Notes: generated by a model from the sequence alone, not told the origin. A stretch of 14,885 nucleotides of DNA from Candidatus Geohydrothermomicrobium daggyaiense (GCA_015711695.1 JACVIW010000027.1:1-14885); one strand, 5' to 3'; positions 8,396 to 14,885 are shown, counted from the stretch's first letter. Translations and numbers: made by a program.

Positions 8396-9766
8396 TCACA
8401 CCCCCTTGATTAACTGGTCACGATTCAAAAGACCTTTAGGATCGAGAACTCGCTTGAGGTTCTTAATCATCCTTATGTTTTCCGGATCCATTCTTTCGTA
8501 TATCAATTCCGCCGCACGTCCTCTGGGTCTTCCCACATGCGCTCCCCTGTCCAGAATTTTTACGTAAGCTTCGTACCAGAGACGCTCGAGGTCCGGGTCA
8601 TTCTTGTCGCAGTAAATATCAGTTTCGCAGTAGAAAGCGGCGCCGTAATAGGATGGAATTGCAACGTGTCCCTTTTCGTAATCCTTAAACATAGAGTCAA
8701 CTTCGTCAAAAAGCGCGGCCGCTTTGCTCGAAAATGCATAATATTCGATCGTCTCAGTGAAACCCCTGTAGTGGTCCCGGTCCCTTATGTACCATGGATA
8801 TTCGAATTTCTCGAGCATTATCGACGATAATTCGTCCCAAGTTTCAACCGCGCCATATCTCCTGCATATTTGAGCTGTTTGTCTGTCCCAGATTTCAACG
8901 AGTTTTTCGTGATTGTCAAATCCGAAGATCACATTCCATGGGGCAAGCTTCGGGGCGGTTTGTTCCGCCTCGTCGCTCGATTTGGAGACAAGAACAGAGA
9001 GGTATTTTCTGTCGGCTACCACACATTCAAAGACCTGGTCGTGGCGGGATGCCTCGTATGCAGCCTTAATCGCGCTATCAAAGTCGTTGAAACCATGAGC
9101 TGAGACCTTTCTCTTTTCCCACCTTTTATAAATAAAAACCTTTCCCGCATAAGGCATTCCAAAGATATCCTCGCTTGCGTGAAAAAAATATGAATACATT
9201 GGACCGAAATCCTCTCGAAATTCACTGTGACCGTCGGGCGTCAGCTGGTCGTTTCCGCTCATCCAGAGCCTCCCGTCGGCGAGGATCGCATGAAAAATGC
9301 TTATCTGATAAGGTCTCGTGCTCCCATTAGCCAGAATGACATCCCTGTCAACGTATGATCTTACAATTGACGGAGAGGTTGCCGCTGCTGGCATGAGAAT
9401 TCTGAGCCCCATTGGATCGAGGGCTTTTTTCATTTCCTCGAAAGTGACCCCGTATTCCACAAAAGCGAGAAGATTTGGCTCATCTATCCTTCTTATTTTG
9501 TTCATCGCGGTGAGGTCAATCAGCAAACCGTCTGATTTCGCTACTTCTTCGTTAAGAAAACCTCTCCTGTAAGTGAACATCGGGATGTCGTGTTCGTAGG
9601 CATAGTTAGCGGCAAGGCCGAGCTGCTCGTGTGTTGGAGGCCTCAGAACCGTAATATTTGCATCCCGGGGAAGCGTCTCAAAGAATCTCTTCAGGAATTC
9701 CTTATCGGTGATTACGTTTTTTTCTCCAAGAAGTGATTTGAATTCATCGATATGCTTTCTTTCCAT
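8396..9766 (-). CDS. FAD-linked oxidase-like subunit with degenerate flavin loop (GlcE-like position)
   Basis: A 456-residue protein distantly paralogous to the FAD-oxidase at 5578-7191. Shared landmarks are LRPPTHEQLGLAANYAYEHDIP, LIDLTAMNKIRRIDEPN, VEYGVTFEEMKKAL and a C-terminal LDPKGLLNRDQ. Where the paralogue has the glycine-rich pyrophosphate loop YGTGLNTLG, this one reads TYRRGFLNEEV, and the usual glycine-rich second segment is replaced by an acidic, aromatic stretch (EFREDFGPMYSYFFHA). It may therefore bind FAD weakly, bind another cofactor, or be structural, as a GlcE-type partner. The ATG at 9766 follows AGGGAGG. It ends four bases before the start of the iron-sulfur gene and starts 24 bp after the acyl-CoA synthetase gene, so it lies in the tightest part of the operon. 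Family membership is fairly secure; loss of flavin binding is inferred from sequence only. Confidence 0.78.
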   Translation of the reverse strand: MERKHIDEFKSLLGEKNVITDKEFLKRFFETLPRDANITVLRPPTHEQLGLAANYAYEHDIPMFTYRRGFLNEEVAKSDGLLIDLTAMNKIRRIDEPNLLAFVEYGVTFEEMKKALDPMGLRILMPAAATSPSIVRSYVDRDVILANGSTRPYQISIFHAILADGRLWMSGNDQLTPDGHSEFREDFGPMYSYFFHASEDIFGMPYAGKVFIYKRWEKRKVSAHGFNDFDSAIKAAYEASRHDQVFECVVADRKYLSVLVSKSSDEAEQTAPKLAPWNVIFGFDNHEKLVEIWDRQTAQICRRYGAVETWDELSSIMLEKFEYPWYIRDRDHYRGFTETIEYYAFSSKAAALFDEVDSMFKDYEKGHVAIPSYYGAAFYCETDIYCDKNDPDLERLWYEAYVKILDRGAHVGRPRGRAAELIYERMDPENIRMIKNLKRVLDPKGLLNRDQLIKGV

Positions 9767-9790
9767 AATGCCCTCCCTGCGTAAGCAAAA

Positions 9791-11233
9791 TTACCCTTCT
9801 GTTTTGACATAAGCGGGACTCTCCCGCTTTTCCCGGATGGGATTTCCCGCGAGACTTAGCGATTTTGCCGCATACACCGCGCCTTCGATTGAATCATAAA
9901 CAGGTATTCCTATCCTCTCGAGCGGCTTGCTCCACTGCCAATATTCTTCAGGTTTTGCCCCAAGAACTGTTGCGATTAATGGTTTATTCTGACAAGAGGA
10001 TTTTAATTCTCCGAAGACCTCCTCAGCTTCAAATGTTGACTCGGGCACAAGAGTAGTTATAGCGATTAATATGTCGATGTTATCTTGAGACGCAAACGCG
10101 TCAAGGAAAATTCTGAATGCCTCCCCGATCCCCCCTGTTTCAACGGCCGCCCATATGTCAGCGGGGTTAGAGACTTTAAAATAGGAGGGTGTGATGCGTT
10201 CAATCCTTTCAAGTGTCTTCAAGCTCAATTCAGGTATGCAAAGCCCGGCCTCGGTAAGGCAATCCGCGGATAGCACGCACCCGGCGCCAGTGATCGAGAC
10301 GACCCCCACTCCCTGTCCTCTAGCTGGAGGACATAACGAGAGAGCCTTAATGCCCCATATCAGCTCGTTTATAGAATTTGCTGGAATTATGCTCACCTGC
10401 TTGAGCGCGCCAGAGAATATTTCTTGAGGTCCCGAAAGGGATCCAGTGTGCCCGAATGCAGATGACGCCCCAGCGGATGATCTGCCACCTTTTAAAACGA
10501 CCAACGGCTTTCTTCTTGATATCCTTTTTGCAACATTGATGAAATGTCGACCGTCCTTTACTCCTTCAGTGTATATACCGATTACATGAGTTGTACTGTC
10601 GTTCTCAAAATATTTAAGCGCGTCGATTTCATCTATGTCTGCCTTATTTCCAAGACTTATAACCTTGCTGATTCCCGGGTTTTCGAGGGACGCGAACATT
10701 CTTTCATAGCCTGCCTGGAAAAGACCGGTTTGCGCCGCTATGGAAACGTTTCCTTTCTCGAGAACATCCAATGTCAAAAGTGAAGTGGCGAATTTCCCGT
10801 GTGTGTTGATTGTTCCAACGCTGTTGGGGCCGAGTATCCTGATACCATACTTTCTTGCTGATCGTAAGATTTCCGATTCAAGCTTTGCGCCCACTGCACC
10901 GCAATCAGAAAACCCGGCCGCGCATACAACAATGTTTCTTATGCCAGCTTCACCGCATTCTTTCACGAAGCTTGGCACTGTGTCCCGTGGTATTACCGCA
11001 ATAGCAAGGTCAACATTCTCATCGATTTCAAGCGAAGAAGGATATGCTCTAAATCCCATCAATTCCCCACCATCGGGGTGAAGTGGAAATATCTTTCCGC
11101 CGTAACCGAACCTAAGCATGTTACTTATGACAACATTGCCAAGCTTCCATCCTGATTTAGAGGCACCAGCTACACAGACGCTTTTTGGATTAAAAAATGG
11201 CTCGAGTTCTTTTTCTTTAAGCGTTTTCATCAT
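9791..11233 (-). CDS. ADP-forming acyl-CoA synthetase, alpha subunit (CoA-binding, phosphohistidine)
   Basis: A 480-residue protein resembling the alpha subunit of ADP-forming acetyl/acyl-CoA synthetase (acyl-CoA + ADP + Pi to acid + CoA + ATP, reversible). The N-terminal CoA-binding domain shows FFNPKSVCVAGAS and an LGPNSVG motif; the ligase domain has the active-site sequence GHTGSLSG, with the His that is phosphorylated in the family near residue 262; a third domain contains SNPADIWAAVETGG. The length fits a stand-alone alpha subunit (about 460-480), and no ATP-grasp beta subunit is present in the window. The start is uncertain: ATG codons at 11233 and 11230 give the usual short lead before LEPFFNP but have only a weak ribosome site, and the frame extends to a GTG at 11302. 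It begins about 100 bp after the 46-residue gene and leads the tight block with the FAD-oxidase genes. Confidence 0.88.
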   Translation of the reverse strand: MMKTLKEKELEPFFNPKSVCVAGASKSGWKLGNVVISNMLRFGYGGKIFPLHPDGGELMGFRAYPSSLEIDENVDLAIAVIPRDTVPSFVKECGEAGIRNIVVCAAGFSDCGAVGAKLESEILRSARKYGIRILGPNSVGTINTHGKFATSLLTLDVLEKGNVSIAAQTGLFQAGYERMFASLENPGISKVISLGNKADIDEIDALKYFENDSTTHVIGIYTEGVKDGRHFINVAKRISRRKPLVVLKGGRSSAGASSAFGHTGSLSGPQEIFSGALKQVSIIPANSINELIWGIKALSLCPPARGQGVGVVSITGAGCVLSADCLTEAGLCIPELSLKTLERIERITPSYFKVSNPADIWAAVETGGIGEAFRIFLDAFASQDNIDILIAITTLVPESTFEAEEVFGELKSSCQNKPLIATVLGAKPEEYWQWSKPLERIGIPVYDSIEGAVYAAKSLSLAGNPIREKRESPAYVKTEG

Positions 11234-11334
11234 TGACGTACCCGAATTCTTACAAGCATATGAAACTCTTTTATATTTCCATATTGTTTTTGGTTGTAAC
11301 ACGCACTTTCTTAAACGTAATCCGGGTAAATCTG

Positions 11335-11475
11335 TTAGACGAAATATCTGAATGGCATCTTTGGGATTTCTGTAAGTAGCATCTTCGGGTAGCGCCAGTC
11401 CGAGGGGTCTCTATGTGTCAATAGCCAGTATATAGCGATAACCAGAATGGCGAGGAAAAACAGCCGCCTTCTCAC
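11335..11475 (-). CDS. 46-residue single-pass membrane protein with IPxxPxRY tail
   Basis: A short gene after flavoenzyme C. I chose the GTG at 11475 because AAAGGAG lies about 6 bases upstream; a TTG 69 bases further up, at 11544, also opens the frame but has no ribosome site. From the GTG the product begins with RRR, then one hydrophobic segment (LFFLAILVIAIYWLL), then HRDPSDWRYPK and the tail EIPKMPFRYFV. Its last 22 residues align without gaps to the 48-residue product at 3782-3928, and both have a basic start, one membrane helix, a charged linker and the I-P-x-x-P-x-R-Y tail. Each follows a CrtI/RetSat-like gene, here with a 170 bp gap. Three arginines before the helix suggest the N-terminus is cytoplasmic and the tail faces out, if the positive-inside rule holds. 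Function unknown. Confidence 0.77.
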   Translation of the reverse strand: MRRRLFFLAILVIAIYWLLTHRDPSDWRYPKMLLTEIPKMPFRYFV

Positions 11476-11645
11476 GTGGTCTCCTTTCTTCTTTTTAACG
11501 CGCGCTAATTCGTGTCGCTTTTCGGGCTTTTCCAATTGCTTCAAGCAAAGGTTTATGTCCCGCTGCCGTTTGCCTGTTACTTTTGAATTCCTGAAAATTT
11601 TTCACGCTCTTTCCAGACTTCCGGTAAACTGAATTTAAAACTCGC

Positions 11646-13166
11646 TTACTTTGAGTATTTCTCAATAAGGCTAGCCGTTATGATTCCACCTGCTATGACC
11701 GTGCAAACCCCTCCGCCGGGATTTGTCGAAGCGCCGGCGAGATAAAGGTTCTCAATGCATTTAGATTTGTTCGCCGGCCTGAACACCGACATATGCGATA
11801 GGTCAGTCTGGATTCCGTAAACAGCTCCACCGGGATGGAGTAGCATTCTCTCGAGGTCCTTCGGGGTAGCCATATCCCTGTAAACGACGTGTTTCGAAAG
11901 GTCAGGTATTATGTACTTCTCTATAGTTTTTATCGCCTGATCTATCCACTTTTGCTTGTGCCTGTCCCAGTCGTTACCGGCAAGGTTATAGGGAGCAAGT
12001 CCCATGTGAGTGATGACGTGTTTGCCCTCAGGCGCGAGTCGGGGGTCTATCTTTGACGCCCATGAGATAAGACCCATAACTTCCGGCTCGCCGTCTTTTT
12101 CATAGAGCTTGCCCTTGAGATAGTACTCGCTCCAGTAATCGTTCATAACTCTGGGATCCGTGAGCGTGAGAGTATGATGCGCACGCAGGGGTGGCTCGTA
12201 GTCTATTCCCAGATATACCATAGGGCAGGGCATTGAAAGTTTCATCGAGTTAATACCGCGCCACACGTACCATGGAATGTGCTCCCTGCCAATCATGTCG
12301 ATATATAGTTTCTTCGCATTAATAGCGCCAACGACGTTTCTGGAAGTGATTTCGGTACCGTCCCATAACTCGACCCCTCTGGCGATACCTCTGTCCACAA
12401 TCACCCTGACCGCGCGGGAGTTTAGACGCAACTCTCCTCCCATTTCCTTGAATGCTTTCTTGATCCCGTTTGGAATGCCTATCATTCCGCCGTTTTTCGG
12501 ATAGAAAATACCCTCGTGCTCGACAAGACCGACGATAGCGTAAAGACCTGCGCAAAGATCGGGCGGAAGTCCGGCGTAAAATGATTGAAAAGCCATTGAG
12601 GCGAGGACATCCGGATTTTTAAAGTATCGGGCAACTATTTTCTGGTGGGTGGTCAGAAACATCGGTAGCGCCTGGATGACGCCAGGGTATTTCCGGACTA
12701 ACCTGATAATGTCGGTAAACCCTTGGCTTGGGGCAAAGAAAAAGTGATTCATTAGCGCCTTGATGCGCGGTGTGTATTTTTTTGCGAATTTTATAAATGC
12801 TTTTGCGTCTTCAGGTGAGAATTGAGCTATGACCTCCGCGGTTCCCTCGATTGAGGTCGGGATCGCAAATCTTATTCCTCTGGTGTTGTCACAGTAGTCA
12901 TAAAGCGGATCAACTTTGTAGAAAGGAATATAGTCATCGATGTTCAGTTCAAGCCTTTTGAAAAGTTCATTGAAAGCCTGTGGAGCTTCTACAACGCTCG
13001 CTCCTACATCAAAATGAAAACCCTCCGCTTCGAATGTTGAGCAGCATCCTCCGATCCTGTTGGACTGCTCTATTACGAGAGTTTTCATCCCAGCTTTTTG
13101 ACATAGCGCGGCTGTTGAAAGACCTCCAACGCCGGCCCCTATCACGATTACGTCATAATCCGCCAT
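11646..13166 (-). CDS. CrtI/RetSat-like FAD oxidoreductase, paralogue C
   Basis: A 506-residue flavoprotein and the first gene of the - strand run. GAGVGG is at residues 10-15, Glu33 and GGCCSTF at 39-45 match the other two paralogues position for position, and FDVGASVVEA follows. Shared internal blocks are AFQSFYAGLPPDL, EHEGIFYP, GAINAKK and MVYLGIDYEPPLRAHH. The C-terminal FAD-contact segment reads LYLAGASTNPGGGVCTVIA and the protein ends EKYSK, close to paralogue B (DKYEK). The ATG at 13166 has only a weak site (GGGGTG about 9 bases upstream). It has a strong sigma-70-like promoter upstream at 13211-13238, giving a leader of about 38 bases. In the superfamily such enzymes desaturate phytoene or saturate retinol; which applies here, and on what lipid, is unknown. 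Confidence 0.92.
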   Translation of the reverse strand: MADYDVIVIGAGVGGLSTAALCQKAGMKTLVIEQSNRIGGCCSTFEAEGFHFDVGASVVEAPQAFNELFKRLELNIDDYIPFYKVDPLYDYCDNTRGIRFAIPTSIEGTAEVIAQFSPEDAKAFIKFAKKYTPRIKALMNHFFFAPSQGFTDIIRLVRKYPGVIQALPMFLTTHQKIVARYFKNPDVLASMAFQSFYAGLPPDLCAGLYAIVGLVEHEGIFYPKNGGMIGIPNGIKKAFKEMGGELRLNSRAVRVIVDRGIARGVELWDGTEITSRNVVGAINAKKLYIDMIGREHIPWYVWRGINSMKLSMPCPMVYLGIDYEPPLRAHHTLTLTDPRVMNDYWSEYYLKGKLYEKDGEPEVMGLISWASKIDPRLAPEGKHVITHMGLAPYNLAGNDWDRHKQKWIDQAIKTIEKYIIPDLSKHVVYRDMATPKDLERMLLHPGGAVYGIQTDLSHMSVFRPANKSKCIENLYLAGASTNPGGGVCTVIAGGIITASLIEKYSK

Positions 13167-13210
13167 TGCTCAGACACCCCAAAAATAGTCGGTTATTTTG
13201 ACTGGTGAGT

Positions 13211-13238
13211 ATTATACTACTACCTGCTTATCTGACAA
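13211..13238 (-). promoter_or_regulatory. Sigma-70-like promoter of the - strand gene run
   Basis: Read on the - strand: -35 box TTGTCA (13233-13238, five of six consensus bases), a 16 bp spacer, and a perfect -10 TATAAT (13211-13216). The predicted start is near 13204, about 38 bases before the ATG of flavoenzyme C. This is the best promoter I can see for the run ending at 1261; later gaps of about 100 bp could hold others. Confidence 0.72.
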
Positions 13239-13240
13239 TC

Positions 13241-13264
13241 AAGAAATTTCTTCTGTTTTAAAAC
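13241..13264. promoter_or_regulatory. Two adjacent A/T-rich palindromes upstream of the -35 box
   Basis: AAGAAATTTCTT (13241-13252) and GTTTTAAAAC (13255-13264) are both perfect palindromes, lying two bases apart and two bases upstream of the -35 hexamer. The placement suits an activator site or an UP-like element. A/T-rich palindromes arise easily by chance, so the regulatory role is only inferred. Confidence 0.35.
13245..13257 (+). repeat. Direct repeat copy 1 (AATTTCTTCTGTT)
   Basis: This 13-base sequence recurs exactly at 13308-13320, start to start 63 bp, which is about six helical turns. It overlaps the palindrome pair upstream of the flavoenzyme C promoter. Confidence 0.5.
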
Positions 13265-13307
13265 ACTATCTCTCTTGCGTAGCAAGCCGCCTCAGTATCC
13301 TGTCTAT

Positions 13308-13320
13308 AATTTCTTCTGTT
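13308..13320 (+). repeat. Direct repeat copy 2 (AATTTCTTCTGTT)
   Basis: Exact second copy of the repeat at 13245-13257. It overlaps a + strand TATAAT (13305-13310) that may be the relic -10 box of the histidine-phosphatase pseudogene, though no good -35 box is spaced correctly. Confidence 0.5.
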
Positions 13321-13346
13321 CGCGCGTAAGTTTTGAGGCTGATAGC

Positions 13347-13955
13347 GTGGGTAATTTTGAGCATAAAACATTTTTGATGCATGGAAGAACAGCGTGGCAC
13401 GCTCAAGGCATTTTTCCCAGAACAGCCGATGTGATGCTGGATGATTTTCGGCGGGAGCAATCTCTTAAGGTAGTCTGAAAATTGGTGGGTGAGCTTGCAA
13501 ATCTTCTTTATTCAAGTCCGCTTTCAAGATTTTTGAACTGGACGAATTAATCGGTAGACAAAGAGGGATTGAGCGAAAAGTTGATAAGCGCCCTGGCGAG
13601 GCGGATTTGCGGTTATGGGATAGGCTGTACTTTAAAGCGATTGCGATGGGGGACGGTTACTTACTTATAAAACGGGTAACCCATTATTTCGGTTCTGGTT
13701 CCTGGCGGCGAGTCACTCATTGACGTACAGCGAAGATGCACGCAGTGGTTCGAAGAAGCAACTCCTATTGCAGGTGATAGTACGATAATTGGTTCAAGGC
13801 ATGGCTGACCAATCGTAATGATAATCTAAACCGTTACCGGAATCCCGCTGTCCAATATCTTCGGGCTCACGATTGATCTTGCATCGAGCCCCGTAATTAA
13901 CTACCTGGAAGAGTTTTCTAACATCTGGGTCTAAAACGGTAATTCTCATCGTATA
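13347..13955 (+). pseudogene. Decayed histidine phosphatase (phosphoglycerate mutase-like superfamily)
   Basis: One + strand frame still spells the family's landmarks from end to end. The start region reads KTFLMHGRTAWHAQGIF (compare family LxRHGxTxWNxxGxF), then a stretch ending LDDFRREQ, LLYSSPLSRF (family YSSPLxRA), PGGESLIDVQRR (family PGGES), then SRHG for the second catalytic His region, and GIPLSNIFGLTIDLASSPVINY near the end. In-frame stops occur at 13476, 13548, 13668, 13677, 13806, 13827 and 13932. The first catalytic motif has also lost its Arg codon (MHG, not RHG). A GTG at 13347 with GAGG upstream is the probable old start. Decay is mostly by substitution, since the frame is kept; the middle (13540-13690) is no longer recognisable. 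The family includes CobC-type phosphatases and small-molecule phosphatases, and the original substrate cannot be told. Confidence 0.82.
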
Positions 13956-14034
13956 GAATCTTACAGAGAAACTCTCAATGTGAGAAGTGATTTACCTTAT
14001 GTCCTCACTAAAACCGCATCAATTCAAAAATTCC

Positions 14035-14063
14035 GTGTTATCTGTGAGTTTTGATGGTAAAAT
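14035..14063 (+). promoter_or_regulatory. Probable rnpB promoter
   Basis: TAAAAT at 14058-14063 is a good -10 box, placed 7-8 bases before the predicted 5' end of RNase P RNA at about 14071. The sequence 17 bp upstream (GTGTTA) is a poor -35 match, so only the -10 box and its spacing support the call. Confidence 0.45.
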
Positions 14064-14070
14064 AAGAGCG

Positions 14071-14455
14071 GGGATAGTCAGCCGGGTGGTCGCGGGGAGC
14101 GAAGTGCTTCCTGAGGAAAGTCCGGACTCCACAGGGCAGGGTGCTGGATAACGTCCAGGCGGGGTGACCCGACGGAAAGCGCCACAGAAAAGAAAAGACC
14201 ACCAATTGGCGAGTAACTCTGCGATTGGTGGTTAAGCTGAAACGGTGGTGTAAGAGACCACCAGCGGTCCGGTGACGGGCCGGCTTGGCAAGCCCCACCC
14301 GGAGCGATGCCGAATAGGGGAGGAGCGGTTGCCCGCCGCGTTTGACTCCCGGGTTGGCAGCTTGAGGCCCGGGGTAACCCGGGTCCCAGATAGATGGCCA
14401 CCACCGCGCATTCAGGTGTGCGGTACAGAATCCGGCTTACAGGCTGACTATCCTT
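14071..14455 (+). ncRNA. rnpB: RNase P RNA, bacterial class A
   Basis: Catalytic RNA of ribonuclease P, which trims the 5' leader of tRNA precursors. The conserved core is plain: GAGGAAAGTCCGG (14113-14125) followed by ACAGGGCAGGGTGCTGG; AACGGTGGTGTAAGAGACC in the middle (from 14241); AGATAGATGGCC from 14388; and ACAGAATCCGGCTTACAGGC (14425 onward). Ends are set by the P1 helix, where GGATAGTCAGCC (14072-14083) pairs perfectly over 12 bp with GGCTGACTATCC (14442-14453). A further perfect 9 bp stem joins 14198-14206 to 14224-14232. The CAGGCGGGGTGACCCG segment and overall length of about 385 bases fit the ancestral class A form. The RNA runs convergently into the ferredoxin-like gene, ending about 10 bases from its stop; a T-rich tract follows but no separate terminator hairpin is visible. 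Confidence 0.96.
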
Positions 14456-14463
14456 CTTAATTC

Positions 14464-14885
14464 TTATATTTTTGTCCTGGAGGAAATTCTTCTTAAGATT
14501 TGTTCCTTGAAATCAACTGCAGGATCCAGCACGAGCTCGATGTTATTCGCTGGACATTCCATTGCACATCTACCACAACACTTACAGAATTCTGAGAATA
14601 CCGGCCCTTCTTCCGTAACGTGTACAGCGCCAAGAAAGCAAGCTCTCTCGCAGCGTCCGCAGTGTTCGCAGTTACCCGTTCCCCTCATGGAAGAGCCTGG
14701 AATTCTCATGATTCGATCTCGGTAAGAGACGGGGCCTCCTTTCATGTTTGACCTGAAGGCGCAGCAGCAATCGCAACAGAAGCAGATCGCGAGCATTTTT
14801 CTATAGTCAATCAAAAGGAGCGAGGCGTCAAACGAGCCGTGAACTATGTTGGGTATAAGACCGCTCGAGAAAGACCGCCTGACAT
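14464..14885 (-). CDS. Cysteine-rich ferredoxin-like protein, second paralogue (N-terminus outside window)
   Basis: The visible 139 residues are the C-terminal part of an iron-sulfur protein; the frame is open to the right edge, so the TTG at 14814 is not the true start. The visible order matches the protein at 1261-2058: GLIPNIVHGSFDASLL (compare GLVSVVGSFKGDALML), then CFCCDCCC (compare CHCCPCCC), then two ferredoxin-type clusters, CEHCGRCERAC and CKCCGRCAMECP, and a C-terminus with RRISSR (compare ERIKSR). The second cluster has one extra Cys. It is on the same strand as the flavoenzyme run but is separated from it by rnpB and the pseudogene, so it belongs to a different transcript. Likely an electron carrier; partner unknown. 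Confidence 0.88.
   Translation of the reverse strand, partial: VRRSFSSGLIPNIVHGSFDASLLLIDYRKMLAICFCCDCCCAFRSNMKGGPVSYRDRIMRIPGSSMRGTGNCEHCGRCERACFLGAVHVTEEGPVFSEFCKCCGRCAMECPANNIELVLDPAVDFKEQILRRISSRTKI

Noticed and set aside
11240..11330. Internal promoter (TTACAA / TATAAA) before the acyl-CoA synthetase gene
   Set aside because: The -35 match is poor and the spacer is 18 bp in an A/T-rich stretch; not strong enough to call.
11495..11605. 36-codon - strand frame (GTG start) between flavoenzyme C and the 46-residue gene
   Set aside because: Its stop falls just before the ribosome site of the next gene and a GGAAAGAG lies upstream, but the basic product shows no domain, no relation to other products here and nothing else in its favour.
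13266..13460. 64-codon - strand frame overlapping the histidine-phosphatase remnant
   Set aside because: It is the antisense shadow of the pseudogene and has no ribosome site or recognisable features.
13347..13955. Recoded stops (alternative genetic code or selenocysteine) to rescue the phosphatase frame
   Set aside because: Both TGA and TAA interrupt the frame, at poorly conserved sites too, and neighbouring genes use both as true stops; an eroded gene is simpler.
14038..14404. Long - strand frames across rnpB
   Set aside because: They lie opposite a structured RNA whose conserved core and P1 pairing explain the sequence fully.
1..14885. CRISPR arrays, insertion sequences, tRNA genes
   Set aside because: No regularly spaced repeats, no terminal inverted repeats or transposase reading frames and no cloverleaf-like sequence were seen.

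Overview
The window looks like a mid-GC bacterial chromosome segment. It carries a class A bacterial RNase P RNA, purine-rich Shine-Dalgarno sites and a good sigma-70-like promoter. The gene content (many cysteine-rich iron-sulfur proteins, a CCG-domain subunit, an ADP-forming acyl-CoA synthetase alpha subunit) suggests an anaerobe or facultative anaerobe. I cannot name a taxon from the sequence alone.

Layout. The left edge (1-1230, + strand) is the 3' part of a Na+/phosphate cotransporter with a C-terminal PhoU-like region; it runs convergently into the rest. From about 13240 down to 1261 the - strand carries one long run of ten genes, probably one or a few transcription units. A TTGTCA-16 bp-TATAAT promoter at 13211-13238 precedes it. 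In transcription order the run is: CrtI/RetSat-like flavoenzyme C; a 46-residue membrane protein; an ADP-forming acyl-CoA synthetase alpha subunit; a degenerate VAO-type FAD-oxidase subunit; a GlcF/HdrD-like CCG iron-sulfur subunit; an intact VAO-type FAD-oxidase subunit; CrtI/RetSat-like flavoenzyme B; a 48-residue membrane protein; CrtI/RetSat-like flavoenzyme A; and a cysteine-rich ferredoxin-like protein.

Right of the promoter is a decayed + strand histidine-phosphatase pseudogene (13347-13955) that keeps one reading frame but contains seven stops. Next comes rnpB (14071-14455, + strand). At the right edge is the 3' part of a second cysteine-rich ferredoxin-like protein (- strand), a paralogue of the one at 1261-2058.

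How the genes may work together (inference). The two FAD-oxidase subunits and the CCG subunit resemble the GlcD/GlcE/GlcF layout and could form one redox complex passing electrons to or from a quinone pool or ferredoxin. Three paralogous flavoenzymes of the phytoene desaturase/retinol saturase superfamily, all with a GGCC motif after the Rossmann fold, imply oxidation or reduction of C=C bonds in a hydrophobic, perhaps isoprenoid or acyl, substrate. The acyl-CoA synthetase alpha subunit may activate or release an acyl product. Two tiny membrane proteins, absent from the supplied gene-length calls because of their size or start codon, share the tail pattern I-P-x-x-P-x-R-Y and each directly follows one flavoenzyme gene. 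That repeated pair is the most novel-looking part of the window. The substrate and the direction of the reaction cannot be read from the sequence.
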